Under the pieces are notes generated by a model. That model searched no databases. It was not told the DNA's origin and saw only the letters and a list, made by a program, of their open reading frames with translations. A program made the translations under genes and the position numbers. This document shows positions 15,823 through 24,632 of a DNA stretch of 48,239 nucleotides, in pieces. The DNA is taken from NCBI GenBank assembly GCA_964442135.1, contig CAYTYN010000009.1, forward strand, positions 1-48,239, given 5' to 3'. Source of the stretch: Avanaerovorax sp964442135 (GTDB lineage Bacteria > Bacillota > Clostridia > Peptostreptococcales > Anaerovoracaceae). The first letter of the stretch is position 1; every line of letters begins with the position of its first letter.

Positions 15823-16509
15823 ATGATTGGAGTTTTAGCGAATTTTATAGGAATAATCATAGGTTCGGGAGTAGGCCTGTTGGCTAAGAAGGCTATACCG
15901 GATTCCTTCAGCGGCGTAATAATGAAAGGGATAGGACTCTGTACACTATATATAGGGTTTTCAGGCGCTTTAGCCGGGGAAAATACCATAGTTCTCATTT
16001 TGTCCATGGTAATCGGAGCCACCATCGGAGAGAGCCTTAAGATAGAAGATAGATTCGACAGGTTCGCTTACAGGGTTGAAGAGAAGTTTAACCGAGGCAA
16101 TTTCGCGAAAGGTTTTATAACGGCCAGCCTTTTAATGTGCGTAGGTGCCATGACCATAGTGGGCGCACTGGATGCCGGAATAAACGGAGACAACACTCTT
16201 TTATTGACAAAATCTGTCATGGACACCATCTCAGCCGTAGTGCTGTCCGCTTCTATGGGAATGGGCGTTATATTCGCGTGCATCACGGTGCTCATTCTGG
16301 AAGGGGGCATCGTTCTCATAGCCGAAGCGGCGTCCCCGCTGCTGACGGATTGGGTCGTAAATGAAATGAGCTGTGCCGGTTCTATTCTCATAATAGCTTT
16401 GGGATTCAATCTGGTTTTAGACTATAAGCTGAAGATCTTGAACTATATGCCGGCTATGTTCCTTCCTCTGGCGATCTGCCCTCTGTTCGAGGCGTTAGGG
16501 TTGAGCTAG
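15823..16509 (+). CDS. DUF554 (YqgA-like) membrane protein
   Basis: 228-aa inner-membrane protein of the DUF554/YqgA family with about seven hydrophobic helices. Recognisable family blocks are the N-terminal NFIGIIIGSGVGLL, IGATIGESLKIEDRFDRF near residue 67, LLMCVGAMTIVGALDAGING near residue 105 and the late LILEGGIVLIAEAASPLL. Function is not established in this family; transport has been suggested but not shown. ATG 15823 follows GGAGGAC. Its promoter is separate from the divergent desulfhydrase gene, and the malic enzyme follows after an 87-nt gap with its own candidate promoter. Confidence 0.88.
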   Translation: MIGVLANFIGIIIGSGVGLLAKKAIPDSFSGVIMKGIGLCTLYIGFSGALAGENTIVLILSMVIGATIGESLKIEDRFDRFAYRVEEKFNRGNFAKGFITASLLMCVGAMTIVGALDAGINGDNTLLLTKSVMDTISAVVLSASMGMGVIFACITVLILEGGIVLIAEAASPLLTDWVVNEMSCAGSILIIALGFNLVLDYKLKILNYMPAMFLPLAICPLFEALGLS

Positions 16510-16536
16510 GGTCAAAGAGAGAAAAGCTTTAAATGA

Positions 16537-16545
16537 TGATAGAAT
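16537..16545 (+). promoter_or_regulatory. Extended -10 promoter candidate for malic enzyme
   Basis: TGATAGAAT: TGn followed by TAGAAT at 16540-16545, about 50 nt before ATG 16597. No -35 match is visible at the right distance. Confidence 0.4.
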
Positions 16546-16596
16546 ATTAACGAGTCTGAAGCTCTTTAGATTACTACATGAAAGGACGATCTGAAC

Positions 16597-17760
16597 ATGG
16601 ATAAGAGAGAGCTTGCGCTGAAAAAGCATGCTGAATGGAGAGGTAAGCTGTCGGTAGAGTCAAAGGCACCTATAAGGGACAGGGAGGAGTTGGCTATAGC
16701 CTACACTCCCGGAGTGGCGGAGCCTTGTCTGGAGATAAGCAAGGACGAGAGCCTGGCGTACACTTATACCGGCAAGGGTAACACGGTGGCCGTAATAACC
16801 GATGGAACGGCAATCTTAGGGCTGGGCGACATAGGACCGTCGGCGGGAATGCCGGTCATGGAAGGAAAATGCGCTCTGTTTAAGACTTTCGCCGGTATAG
16901 ACGCCATACCTATCTGTGTGGACACGAAGGACACTGATGAGATTGTAAGGACTGTCAGAAATATATCCAAGAGCTTTGGCGGCATAAACCTGGAGGATAT
17001 CAGCGCGCCGAGATGCTTCGAGATCGAAAGAAGGCTTATAGAGGAGTGCGATATTCCGGTGTTCCACGACGATCAGCATGGGACCGCTATTATAACCGGC
17101 GCAGGTCTCCTTAACGCTGTTAAGCTGACGGGAAGAAAACCGGAAAATCTGAAGATCGCCATAAGCGGTGCAGGTTCAGCGGGAATATCCATAGCAAGGA
17201 TGATCCTGAGGATGGGATTCGGAGAGGTAATCCTCTGCGGCAGCAAGGGAACCATATATGACGGCGCCCCGTATAACAACAGCGAGCAGCAGAGGATGGC
17301 TGAGATCACCAATAAGGAAGGGATTCGGGGAACTCTTGCCGACGCCGTGAAAGACGCAGATATACTGATAGGCGTTTCTAAACCCGGTGTGGTAACAGAG
17401 GATATGATAGGATCCATGGCGAAAGACCCTATCGTGTTCGTTATGGCCAATCCGATACCTGAGATCATGCCGGATCGGGCAAAGGCTGCCGGAGCCGCTG
17501 TCGTGGGAACGGGCAGATCGGATTTTCCCAATCAGGTGAACAATGTCTTGGCTTTCCCCGGGATATTCAGAGGAGCCCTTGACGCAGGAGCGCGCAGGAT
17601 AACAGAGGATATGAAGGAAGCGGCGGCGAGAGCCATAGCTTCCTGTGTGACGGATCAGGAGCTTGCCCCTGATTACGTCCTGCCTGATGCTTTTGATCCG
17701 GCAGTGGTGAGAAATGTTGCCAAAGCGGTTATGGAAGTTGCCGAAAAGGACGGAAACTAA
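16597..17760 (+). CDS. NAD(P)-dependent malic enzyme (oxaloacetate-decarboxylating)
   Basis: 387-aa short-form bacterial malic enzyme, converting malate to pyruvate and CO2 while reducing NAD(P)+. Visible are YTPGVAEPCLEI near residue 37 (catalytic Tyr region), GNTVAVITDGTAILGLGDIG near residue 60, NLEDISAPRCFEIER near residue 132 (metal-binding acids), PVFHDDQHGTA near residue 154, the Rossmann GAGSAGISIAR near residue 192 and the late FPNQVNNVLAFPGIFRGALD. It lacks the phosphotransacetylase-like extension of large MaeB enzymes. ATG 16597 is preceded by GAAAGGA at a rather long spacing. Its stop codon overlaps that of the convergent radical SAM gene (shared CTAA at 17757-17760), so no terminator separates them. 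Confidence 0.93.
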   Translation: MDKRELALKKHAEWRGKLSVESKAPIRDREELAIAYTPGVAEPCLEISKDESLAYTYTGKGNTVAVITDGTAILGLGDIGPSAGMPVMEGKCALFKTFAGIDAIPICVDTKDTDEIVRTVRNISKSFGGINLEDISAPRCFEIERRLIEECDIPVFHDDQHGTAIITGAGLLNAVKLTGRKPENLKIAISGAGSAGISIARMILRMGFGEVILCGSKGTIYDGAPYNNSEQQRMAEITNKEGIRGTLADAVKDADILIGVSKPGVVTEDMIGSMAKDPIVFVMANPIPEIMPDRAKAAGAAVVGTGRSDFPNQVNNVLAFPGIFRGALDAGARRITEDMKEAAARAIASCVTDQELAPDYVLPDAFDPAVVRNVAKAVMEVAEKDGN

Positions 17761-18659
17761 AGGCGACACCCCTGGAACGATGCTCTCCGCTTCATTTCGG
17801 CGTCGATGCCGTTGAGTATGGTGCGTTTTCGATAACTCCACTGAGGAGAAACGAGAAGCTTTCTGGGAACGTCCCCCGTAAGCCTGTGGATTACCATGTC
17901 CGGCGGGATGATCTCCAGAAGATCGCATACCAGATTTATATATTCCTCCGGACTATGGAATGGTACGTAGTCCGGATATTTTCTTTCAAGGGCAGTTTTC
18001 CGAATCACGTTGAGAAGATGAAGCTTCAGTCCCCAGACGCCTTTTTCGCATACGTATCTGACAGACTGCTCCATATGTGCCTTAGTCTCTCCGGGAAGTC
18101 CAAGTATCAGGTGAACTACAGTTTTTATGTTACGCTTTTTCAGCTCGTCCACGGCTCTGTCAAAGACGCTCAGATCATAGCACCTGTTTATGTCTTCGGC
18201 TGTTTTGCCGTGAATGGTCTGAAGTCCCAGCTCTACCCACATGAAGTGGTTCTCTCCGATCTCCGACAGAAGCTCCAGAACCTCCTCAGGCAGGCAGTCC
18301 GGCCGTGTGGCTATGGCAATGCCTTCGATGAGAGGGTGGGACAGAGCTTTTTCATACTTATATCTCAGATCTTCTACCGGTCCATAGGTGTTGGAATGGT
18401 TCTGGAAATAAGCCAGATATCCGGCATCGGGCCACTTTTCCGAGAGAAGCCTTATCTGGTCTTCTATATGGGAGGCGAATTCGCCGCTTCCGGAGTCTGA
18501 GCAGAATATACACCCTCCTGTACCGGATCTTCCGTCTCTGTTAGGACAGGTGAAGCCGCCGTCTATGGAAAGCTTTATCATCTTTTTACCGAATTTATTT
18601 CTCAGATATACATTTAGGGGATAGTATGCTTTAGGAGTGTTTCCTGATATATATATCAT
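17757..18659 (-). CDS. TIGR01212 family radical SAM protein (YhcC-like)
   Basis: 300-aa radical SAM protein of the TIGR01212/YhcC group. It opens with YYPLNVYLRNKFGKKMIKLS and then the cluster region GGFTCPNRDG...GGCIFCSDSGSGEF, the spaced Cys pattern of this family (Cys, then CxxC). Later come QNHSNTYGP, IATRPDCLPEEVLELL and GLQTIHGKTAEDINRCY. The role is not established. The open frame continues 121 codons upstream to 19022, but that part is a Fic-protein remnant, not family sequence. Family length and the family N terminus support ATG 18659, though its ribosome site is poor. The stop overlaps that of malic enzyme. Confidence 0.88.
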   Translation of the reverse strand: MIYISGNTPKAYYPLNVYLRNKFGKKMIKLSIDGGFTCPNRDGRSGTGGCIFCSDSGSGEFASHIEDQIRLLSEKWPDAGYLAYFQNHSNTYGPVEDLRYKYEKALSHPLIEGIAIATRPDCLPEEVLELLSEIGENHFMWVELGLQTIHGKTAEDINRCYDLSVFDRAVDELKKRNIKTVVHLILGLPGETKAHMEQSVRYVCEKGVWGLKLHLLNVIRKTALERKYPDYVPFHSPEEYINLVCDLLEIIPPDMVIHRLTGDVPRKLLVSPQWSYRKRTILNGIDAEMKRRASFQGCRL

Positions 18660-19167
18660 CTCGTCGCTTCTTTCTTTTTCTAAATATGGATCAAGGCGTT
18701 CGTTCACATACTTTGCAGCAAGTAACACCATATAGTCCGGTTTGCCGTCACGATAAAATGCGTCAAAAACATCACAACAGGGTTTGCGGCCTACAGCCAT
18801 TCCTTTAGGCGCCATAGCGTTCTTTTTCAAAGTGAGGGTGTTGCCTTCGTCAGCGTTTGAATTATAGGTGAAGTCAACAATAAAGTCATTGCGCAAACGC
18901 TGTGTTTCGCTTGCCGTAAGGGGACGCCTAACGTCAAGCTTGATTTTTTTAATATCGATTTCAGTGAGTATATACGTAAATCTGCCCCGTTTGCTTTTGT
19001 TAGGAGGTTTTCGTTTATCCAATGTTTTTTTCTGTTTCCGCAGGTATCATATAGAATTTTCCTTTGCGGATAACTCCTGCAATTTCACCATCGGCACAAA
19101 GCAAACGAACACGACGGGTAGAGATGCCACATTTTTCCGCCGCCTGTGTAACAGTTAAATATTCCAT
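18660..19167 (-). pseudogene. Decayed HTH-Fic (AMPylase-type) gene
   Basis: Two broken pieces of one gene on the minus strand. From ATG 19167 (AGGAGG nine nt upstream) a 50-codon frame encodes an excisionase-like HTH (YLTVTQAAEKCGISTRRVRL) and stops at 19015. The frame then shifts in an A7 run (19025-19031, T on the plus strand). Removing one A joins it to the next frame, which reads through DKRKPPNK into the Fic N-terminal signature DFTYNSNADEGNTLTL. After about 80 codons it jumps to what looks like a Fic C-terminal end (DAFYRDGKPDYMVLLAAKY). The catalytic HPFxxGNGR motif is missing, so a large internal deletion has occurred. The remnant runs in frame into the radical SAM gene. Fic proteins transfer AMP or related groups to proteins; this copy cannot. 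Confidence 0.8.
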
Positions 19168-19357
19168 CTTTACATGCCTCCTGATTCGAGGGCTGCTTAT
19201 ATGAATCCAGCATATCGCAACATCGGAATAATTACAATTAAAATTAAAAATATTTAACGTATATTTGCCGATAATAGGGCGTTTGACAGATAGGGCTGCT
19301 TTTTTTGAAATTTTTTGGTAAAACGGAAGCGTCGGTATTTCAATCACCTCCATATTG

Positions 19358-19366
19358 TGGTATAAT
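19358..19366 (+). promoter_or_regulatory. Extended -10 promoter for queH
   Basis: TGGTATAAT: TGn plus perfect TATAAT at 19361-19366. The -35 (TTTCAA at 19338-19343, 17-nt spacer) is weak. The start codon is about 48 nt downstream. Confidence 0.6.
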
Positions 19367-19413
19367 TTATAAATTATTTTTTAATGTTCCATCGTGAATT
19401 CGGGAGGCGTCAG

Positions 19414-20067
19414 ATGAGGGAAAAAAAGACAGTTGGCGCAGGATGTAACCAAGGCTACCATTGTCCGGAAGATATTTCAGGGTCTCTTCTTAATGCGGGG
19501 AGGGAAAGCCTTAGACCTTCACTTCTCCTCCACAGCTGCTGCGGTCCGTGCAGCACGTCGGTGATCGAAAGGCTGGCAGCTGATTATGAGATAACAGTTT
19601 TCTACTATAATCCCTGTATCACGGATAACAGGGAATACATTAAGAGACGGGACGAGCAGATAAGGTTCATAGACGAATACAATGGTTCCGGTAACTGCGT
19701 TTCCAAGATAAGGTTCATGGAGGGAAGGTACGATCCGGAGAACTATCTTGAAAAGGCATCGCCCTTGGCCGATGAGCCTGAAGGGGGAAAACGATGCGTG
19801 GTATGCTTTTCCATGAGACTGGAGGAGACCGCCAGGACAGCGTCGGAAATGGCCTTCAGATACTTTACCACGACCCTTACCGTAAGTCCGCATAAGGATT
19901 ACGACGTCATCTCCGAAATTGGGAACAGAATGGCGATAAGATATAAGGTGGAATTTCTCGACATGGATTTCAAGAAGAAAGCAGGCTTTCAGAGAAGCGT
20001 GCAGCTGTCCAGAGAGTATAATCTCTACAGGCAAAATTTCTGCGGATGTGAATTTTCAGGAGAATGA
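19414..20067 (+). CDS. queH: Epoxyqueuosine reductase QueH
   Basis: 217-aa QueH (former DUF208), the cobalamin-independent iron-sulfur enzyme that reduces epoxyqueuosine to queuosine in tRNA wobble position 34. Conserved cysteines are visible: LLLHSCCGPCSTS near residues 37-48 (Cys42, Cys43, Cys46), RCVVCFSMRLEETA near residue 126, and the C-terminal NFCGCEFS. YYNPCITDNREYIKRRDEQ follows the family pattern after the first Cys block. An upstream ATG at 19384 is in frame, but ATG 19414 has GGGAGG six nt before it and is preferred. It has its own extended -10 promoter, and asnA follows after 38 nt with a strong ribosome site. No other queuosine gene is nearby. Confidence 0.92.
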   Translation: MREKKTVGAGCNQGYHCPEDISGSLLNAGRESLRPSLLLHSCCGPCSTSVIERLAADYEITVFYYNPCITDNREYIKRRDEQIRFIDEYNGSGNCVSKIRFMEGRYDPENYLEKASPLADEPEGGKRCVVCFSMRLEETARTASEMAFRYFTTTLTVSPHKDYDVISEIGNRMAIRYKVEFLDMDFKKKAGFQRSVQLSREYNLYRQNFCGCEFSGE

Positions 20068-20105
20068 CCATCTTAATCTAATAAATCTTTAAGGAGGAAA
20101 AAACT

Positions 20106-21116
20106 ATGTCACAGTTAATCAAACCGGAAAACTACAGATCCGTAATCGACCCCTTGGAAACCCAGAGGGCCATCAAGAAGATTAAGGATTTCTTCCAGCA
20201 GGAACTGGCTTACGGCCTGAGCTTAAGGCGCGTATCAGCTCCCCTTTTCGTCTTGCCGGAGACGGGGCTTAACGATAACTTGAACGGCGTCGAGAGAAGA
20301 GTAGAGTTCACTCTTAAAGACATGGAGGAGAGGAAAGCGGAAGTAGTTCAGTCCTTGGCCAAGTGGAAGAGAATGGCGCTGGGAAAATACGGTATAAAGC
20401 CGGGTCACGGCATATATACGGATATGAACGCTATCAGGCGTGACGAGGAGGTCGATAACCTCCATTCCGTATACGTGGATCAGTGGGACTGGGAAAAAGT
20501 TATAACCAAAGAGCAGAGAACCACAGAGTATCTTCACGAGACCGTAGTGACTATATATAACGCTATAAAGAACTTGGGAGACTATGTGAACAGACTCTAC
20601 AGGGACATCCAGACAGAGATACCTAACGAGATCTTCTTCATAACCACCCAGGAGCTGGAGGACCTCTATCCGGACAAGACGCCTAAGGAAAGAGAGGATC
20701 TCATCTGCAAGGCTCACGGAGCTGTATTTATCGAAAAGATAGGAGGCCCTTTAAAGTCAGGCGAAAAACACGACGGAAGATCTCCGGACTACGACGACTG
20801 GGAGCTGAACGGAGATATCATACTCTGGAGCGATGTTCTGCAAGGCGCCTTCGAGATTTCATCCATGGGAATCAGAGTGGACGCCGACGCCATGGACAGA
20901 CAGCTTACCGCGGCGGGAGCTGACGACAGGAGAGAATTGCCGTTCCAGAAGGCTATATTAGACGGAGAGCTTCCTCTGTCCATAGGAGGAGGTATCGGTC
21001 AGAGCAGACTCTGCATGTACTTCCTGAGAAAAGCCCATATCGGTGAGGTACAGGCAAGCGTATGGCCTGAAGATATGATAGAGGAGTGCCGTAAGTGCGG
21101 AATATTCCTCCTGTAA
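20106..21116 (+). CDS. asnA: Aspartate-ammonia ligase
   Basis: 336-aa AsnA, the ammonia-using asparagine synthetase related to class II aminoacyl-tRNA synthetases (Asp + NH3 + ATP to Asn + AMP + PPi). Clear marks are QRAIKKIKDFFQQELAYGLS near residue 20, RRVSAPLFVLPETGLNDNLNGVERRVEF near residues 41-68, YVDQWDWEK near residue 122, SPDYDDWELNGDIILWSD near residue 224 and the class II motif 3-like LSIGGGIGQSRLCMYFL near the C terminus. Length is normal. ATG 20106 follows AAGGAGG. Preference for free ammonia as nitrogen donor fits an amino-acid-fermenting anaerobe. Confidence 0.96.
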   Translation: MSQLIKPENYRSVIDPLETQRAIKKIKDFFQQELAYGLSLRRVSAPLFVLPETGLNDNLNGVERRVEFTLKDMEERKAEVVQSLAKWKRMALGKYGIKPGHGIYTDMNAIRRDEEVDNLHSVYVDQWDWEKVITKEQRTTEYLHETVVTIYNAIKNLGDYVNRLYRDIQTEIPNEIFFITTQELEDLYPDKTPKEREDLICKAHGAVFIEKIGGPLKSGEKHDGRSPDYDDWELNGDIILWSDVLQGAFEISSMGIRVDADAMDRQLTAAGADDRRELPFQKAILDGELPLSIGGGIGQSRLCMYFLRKAHIGEVQASVWPEDMIEECRKCGIFLL

Positions 21117-21146
21117 GAGGAACGAGATCTGAGGCCTTTCAGAAGT

Positions 21147-23150
21147 ATGAAGTACGTAAATGTGGTGGTCGACAACAGATCCAGACATACAGATGCCCTG
21201 TACACGTACAGGGCGCCTGATCAGGTCAAGGTAGGAGATGTTGTTAAGGTCACGTTCGGAAAAGGGGAAGGAGAGAGGAACGCTTACGTCTTTCAGGACG
21301 ATGTTGCTCTTTCCTTAGACCATTCCAAGGTTAAAGATATATTATCTGTAAATGCAGACATCTCTCTTACTCCGGAGATGGTGGATACCTGTGTGTGGAT
21401 GAGACAGAGGTATGCGGTGAAGTACATCGACGCGGTGCGCTGCTTTGTCCCGTCAGGGAAGCCGCCTAAGCCGGGGAAGGAGAAGAAGCCCCTTAAGGAT
21501 GAAATGGGGGAACCTCGGAATATATCCCGTCTTACAGGGGAACAGGAACAGGCTCTTAAGGCAATATATGAGAGCCTGGAGCATAGAAGGCAGGAGAACT
21601 TTTTGCTTTTCGGCGTCACGGGAAGCGGAAAGACAGAGGTGTACATGGAGGCTGCTGAGAAGACTCTGAGCCTGGGCAGAAAGGTTATCGTTCTGGTGCC
21701 CGAGATAGCTCTTGCCAGACAGATAACGGACAGGTTCATCGGACGATTCGGAGAGGAGCGGATAGCTATCCTCCACAGCAGACTTACCGGCAGGGAGCGG
21801 TTTGATGAGTGGACCCGAATTAGAAGGGGAGAGGCGGATATAATCATAGGGGCAAGAATGGCCGTCTTCGCTCCTGCTGAGAACATAGGACTTATAGTCA
21901 TGGATGAGGAGCACGAGTCCACCTATAAGTCGGATATGACCCCTAAGTACGAGGCGGTGGATATAGCCGTGAAAAGGCTCATGGCCTATAACGGAGTGCT
22001 CATTGCAGGAAGCGCCACGCCGTCCATAGTATCCTATTACAGGGCGGAGGAAGGGATTTATCGGCTTCTCGCCTTGAAGGAGAGGTACAACGAAAGTCCT
22101 ATGCCGGAGATAGAGATTGTGGACATGAAGGACGAGATTCGGGCAGGCAACCTGACCTCCGTCAGCAGAAGACTTTACGGTCTCGTGAAACAGTCCCTCG
22201 AGGATGGCCGGCAGGTGATCTTATTTTTGAACAGACGGGGATATTCACCTTACATCTTCTGTGAGGAATGCGGCGCCGTGCAAAAGTGCCCCCGGTGCGG
22301 GATATCCCTCACATATCATAAGACTGAAGACGCGGCGATATGTCATTACTGCGGCAGAAGGTTTTCCGCAGGGGAAAAGTGTCCGGAATGCGGAGGGAAG
22401 CTCAGGTACAGCGGTAAGGGAACCGAAAAGGTTTCCGAACAGATAGGAGAGATGTTCCCTGAGGCGGGAATAGAAAGACTGGATCTGGACACCGCTGCGG
22501 ACAGAAGGAATATAGGAAGGATCCTTAATGATTTCGGAAGGGGTAAGACCGATATACTGATAGGAACGCAAATCGTAGCTAAGGGGTTGGACTTTAAAAA
22601 CGTAGGGCTCGTAGGGGTAATCGACGCCGACGTGAGCCTGAATATACCCGACTACCGGTCATCAGAGAGAACGTTCCAGCTGATAACCCAGGTAGCAGGA
22701 AGAGCCGGAAGAGGCGAAGGAGACGGGAGAGTAGTGGTGCAGACCACGGATCCGGGCAGTTTTGCCGTGCGTTCAGCCGCCAAATACGATTACGAGGGAT
22801 TTTACCGTGGTGAGATCATGGAGAGAAGGATCATGAAATACCCACCGTTTACAGATATAATAGCGGTGGATACTTTTAGCGATGATCGAAAGACGGCATT
22901 GGATCAGGCTGAGGCTGTAGTCCGATTCCTGAAGAAAAGGGGATTGGAGGGATCAGGGGGCGGCATTTTCGGACCCAGAGAACCCAGAGGGCCTAAGCTC
23001 TCTAAAGGACAGACGTACCGGATTCTGGTAAAGTGTCCCAAGAAGGAGAGAAACAGATACGTGTACTATCTGAGCCTTTTGTCGGATAACATGGCGTCTA
23101 AAAAGCTGCGCCCTCTTTCCATAGATATTAACCCGTACGGAAACGTATAA
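21147..23150 (+). CDS. priA: Primosomal replication restart helicase PriA
   Basis: 667-aa PriA, the 3'-5' superfamily 2 helicase that reloads DnaB at stalled forks. The N-terminal 3'BD domain (residues 1-100) is followed by a Walker A GVTGSGKT at 156-163, DEEH near residue 253, ATPSIVSYYRAEEG, the paired zinc-binding cysteines from CEECGAVQKCPRCG to CHYCGRRF and CPECGG (residues about 375-420), and motifs V/VI with GTQIVAKGLDF and QVAGRAGRG. It is shorter than many PriA proteins (about 730-800 aa), mainly between the 3'BD and helicase core. ATG 21147 has only a weak ribosome site. It heads the def-fmt-rsmB-stp-prkC-rsgA-rpe run and sits 30 nt after asnA. Confidence 0.95.
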   Translation: MKYVNVVVDNRSRHTDALYTYRAPDQVKVGDVVKVTFGKGEGERNAYVFQDDVALSLDHSKVKDILSVNADISLTPEMVDTCVWMRQRYAVKYIDAVRCFVPSGKPPKPGKEKKPLKDEMGEPRNISRLTGEQEQALKAIYESLEHRRQENFLLFGVTGSGKTEVYMEAAEKTLSLGRKVIVLVPEIALARQITDRFIGRFGEERIAILHSRLTGRERFDEWTRIRRGEADIIIGARMAVFAPAENIGLIVMDEEHESTYKSDMTPKYEAVDIAVKRLMAYNGVLIAGSATPSIVSYYRAEEGIYRLLALKERYNESPMPEIEIVDMKDEIRAGNLTSVSRRLYGLVKQSLEDGRQVILFLNRRGYSPYIFCEECGAVQKCPRCGISLTYHKTEDAAICHYCGRRFSAGEKCPECGGKLRYSGKGTEKVSEQIGEMFPEAGIERLDLDTAADRRNIGRILNDFGRGKTDILIGTQIVAKGLDFKNVGLVGVIDADVSLNIPDYRSSERTFQLITQVAGRAGRGEGDGRVVVQTTDPGSFAVRSAAKYDYEGFYRGEIMERRIMKYPPFTDIIAVDTFSDDRKTALDQAEAVVRFLKKRGLEGSGGGIFGPREPRGPKLSKGQTYRILVKCPKKERNRYVYYLSLLSDNMASKKLRPLSIDINPYGNV

Positions 23151-23167
23151 GGAGGAGAATTAGTAAA

Positions 23168-23641
23168 ATGGCGATAAGAAAGGTTGTAACAGAAGGAGAT
23201 CCGATTTTAAGGAAAAAGTGCAGAGAGATCACCGAAGTGAACGACCACATCAGGATGACCATGGAGGACATGCTGGAAACGATGAGAAATGCAATGGGTG
23301 CAGGCATCGCGGCACCTCAGGTTGGAGTAATGAGGAGAATGTTCGTAGCGGAGCCGGAGCCTGACAGAGTTTATTTCATGATAAATCCTGTAATAATGGA
23401 AAAGGAAGGCAGCCAGACCGGAGATGAAGCGTGTCTTTCGATCCCGGGTCTTTGCGGAACTGTGGAGAGACCGGAAAGGATAAGGATCAAAGCTCTGGAT
23501 CTGGACGGCAACGAACAGGAATATGAATTTGAAGGTTTTGACGCCGTCGTGATGTGTCACGAGTATGACCATCTGGACGGAGTTCTGTATATAGATAAGG
23601 CGACTAACGTGAGAGAGCCGCAGGAAGACGAAGAAGAGTAA
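23168..23641 (+). CDS. def: Peptide deformylase
   Basis: 157-aa iron/zinc peptide deformylase, removing the formyl group from nascent N-terminal methionine at the ribosome. All three family motifs are present: GAGIAAPQVG near residue 43, EACLSIPG near residue 88 (usual form EGCLS; the Gly is Ala here) and CHEYDHLDG near residue 131, with the metal-binding Cys and two His and the catalytic Glu. Strong AAGGAGG before ATG 23168. It sits 17 nt after priA and 18 nt before fmt, the enzyme that adds the formyl group it removes. Confidence 0.96.
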   Translation: MAIRKVVTEGDPILRKKCREITEVNDHIRMTMEDMLETMRNAMGAGIAAPQVGVMRRMFVAEPEPDRVYFMINPVIMEKEGSQTGDEACLSIPGLCGTVERPERIRIKALDLDGNEQEYEFEGFDAVVMCHEYDHLDGVLYIDKATNVREPQEDEEE

Positions 23642-23659
23642 AGGACGGCGGTATACGAT

Positions 23660-24592
23660 ATGAAGATAGTATACATGGGAACTCCTGATTTTGCCGTTAA
23701 ACCTCTATATGCTCTCACAGAAGCCGGTTATACGGTAGGAATGGTCTTCACTCAGCCGGACAGAGAGAGGAACCGGGGAAAGAAGGTAATTCCCTCACCG
23801 GTGAAGGAAGCGGCGGAAAGCCTTGGGATTAAAGTGATTCAGCCTGTAAGGCTTAAAGGAGACGAAGAATCCCTGACGGCTCTGAGGGAGTACGATCCCG
23901 ACATTATAATAGTGGCGGCATACGGTCAGATACTGCCCGCAGAGATCCTGAACCTGCCTAGGTACGGATGCGTCAATATCCACGGATCTATTCTCCCCAG
24001 GTTCCGGGGAGCTTCTCCGGTTCAACACGCTATACTGGCAGGAGATGAAGAGACGGGAGTTACCATAATGCAGATGGCAGAGGGTCTTGACACGGGGGAC
24101 ATGCTGACAAAGGCGTCGGTTCCCGTGAATAAAAAGACCGCATCTGAACTGATGGATGAGCTTTCCCGGGTTGGAGCGGAGCTCATCGTCAAGACTTTGC
24201 CCCTCATAGAAGAAGGAAAGCTGGCACCGGAAAAGCAGGACGACAAGCTTGCATCCTATGCCGGCATGATAAGGAAAGAGGACGGAAAGCTTGACTTTAC
24301 CGGAGAAACAGCGGAGGAAGCGGAGAGAAAGGTAAGAGCCTTCGATCCGTGGCCGGGGACGTATTTCGATATGGACGGAGTAAGGCTTAAGGTATGGGCG
24401 GCTGAGGCAATCAGATCGGATCAGGTATGTGATCCGGGAAAGATCTTGGGCGTCGGCCCTGAGGGAATCGATATAGGATTTTGTCGAGGGGTTCTGCGTG
24501 TGAAGGTGATACAGGCGCCGGGCAAGAAAAAAATGGGGGTAGATGCTTTTTTGCGCGGAAACAGGATTGAAATCGGCCGAATATTGCAATAA
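23660..24592 (+). CDS. fmt: Methionyl-tRNA formyltransferase
   Basis: 310-aa Fmt, which transfers a formyl group from 10-formyl-tetrahydrofolate to initiator Met-tRNA. The N-terminal hydrolase-like domain starts MGTPDFAVKPLYAL. VNIHGSILPRFRGASPVQHAI (catalytic Asn-His region) and GVTIMQMAEGLDTGDML (catalytic Asp) are intact. The C-terminal OB-like domain (about 205-310) contains AFDPWPGTYF. Length is normal. It lies directly between def and rsmB, as in many Bacillota. Confidence 0.96.
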   Translation: MKIVYMGTPDFAVKPLYALTEAGYTVGMVFTQPDRERNRGKKVIPSPVKEAAESLGIKVIQPVRLKGDEESLTALREYDPDIIIVAAYGQILPAEILNLPRYGCVNIHGSILPRFRGASPVQHAILAGDEETGVTIMQMAEGLDTGDMLTKASVPVNKKTASELMDELSRVGAELIVKTLPLIEEGKLAPEKQDDKLASYAGMIRKEDGKLDFTGETAEEAERKVRAFDPWPGTYFDMDGVRLKVWAAEAIRSDQVCDPGKILGVGPEGIDIGFCRGVLRVKVIQAPGKKKMGVDAFLRGNRIEIGRILQ

Positions 24593-24632
24593 AATATAGG
24601 GGATGAGTAGGTCTCAGTTCCGGAGGACGCAT

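Noticed and set aside
18660..19022. N-terminal 121 codons as part of the radical SAM protein
   Set aside because: They match Fic-protein pieces, not the TIGR01212 N terminus, which begins at ATG 18659.
19168..19353. 62-codon N-terminal extension of the HTH fragment
   Set aside because: AGGAGG and family similarity place the start at ATG 19167; the extension is AT-rich intergenic sequence.
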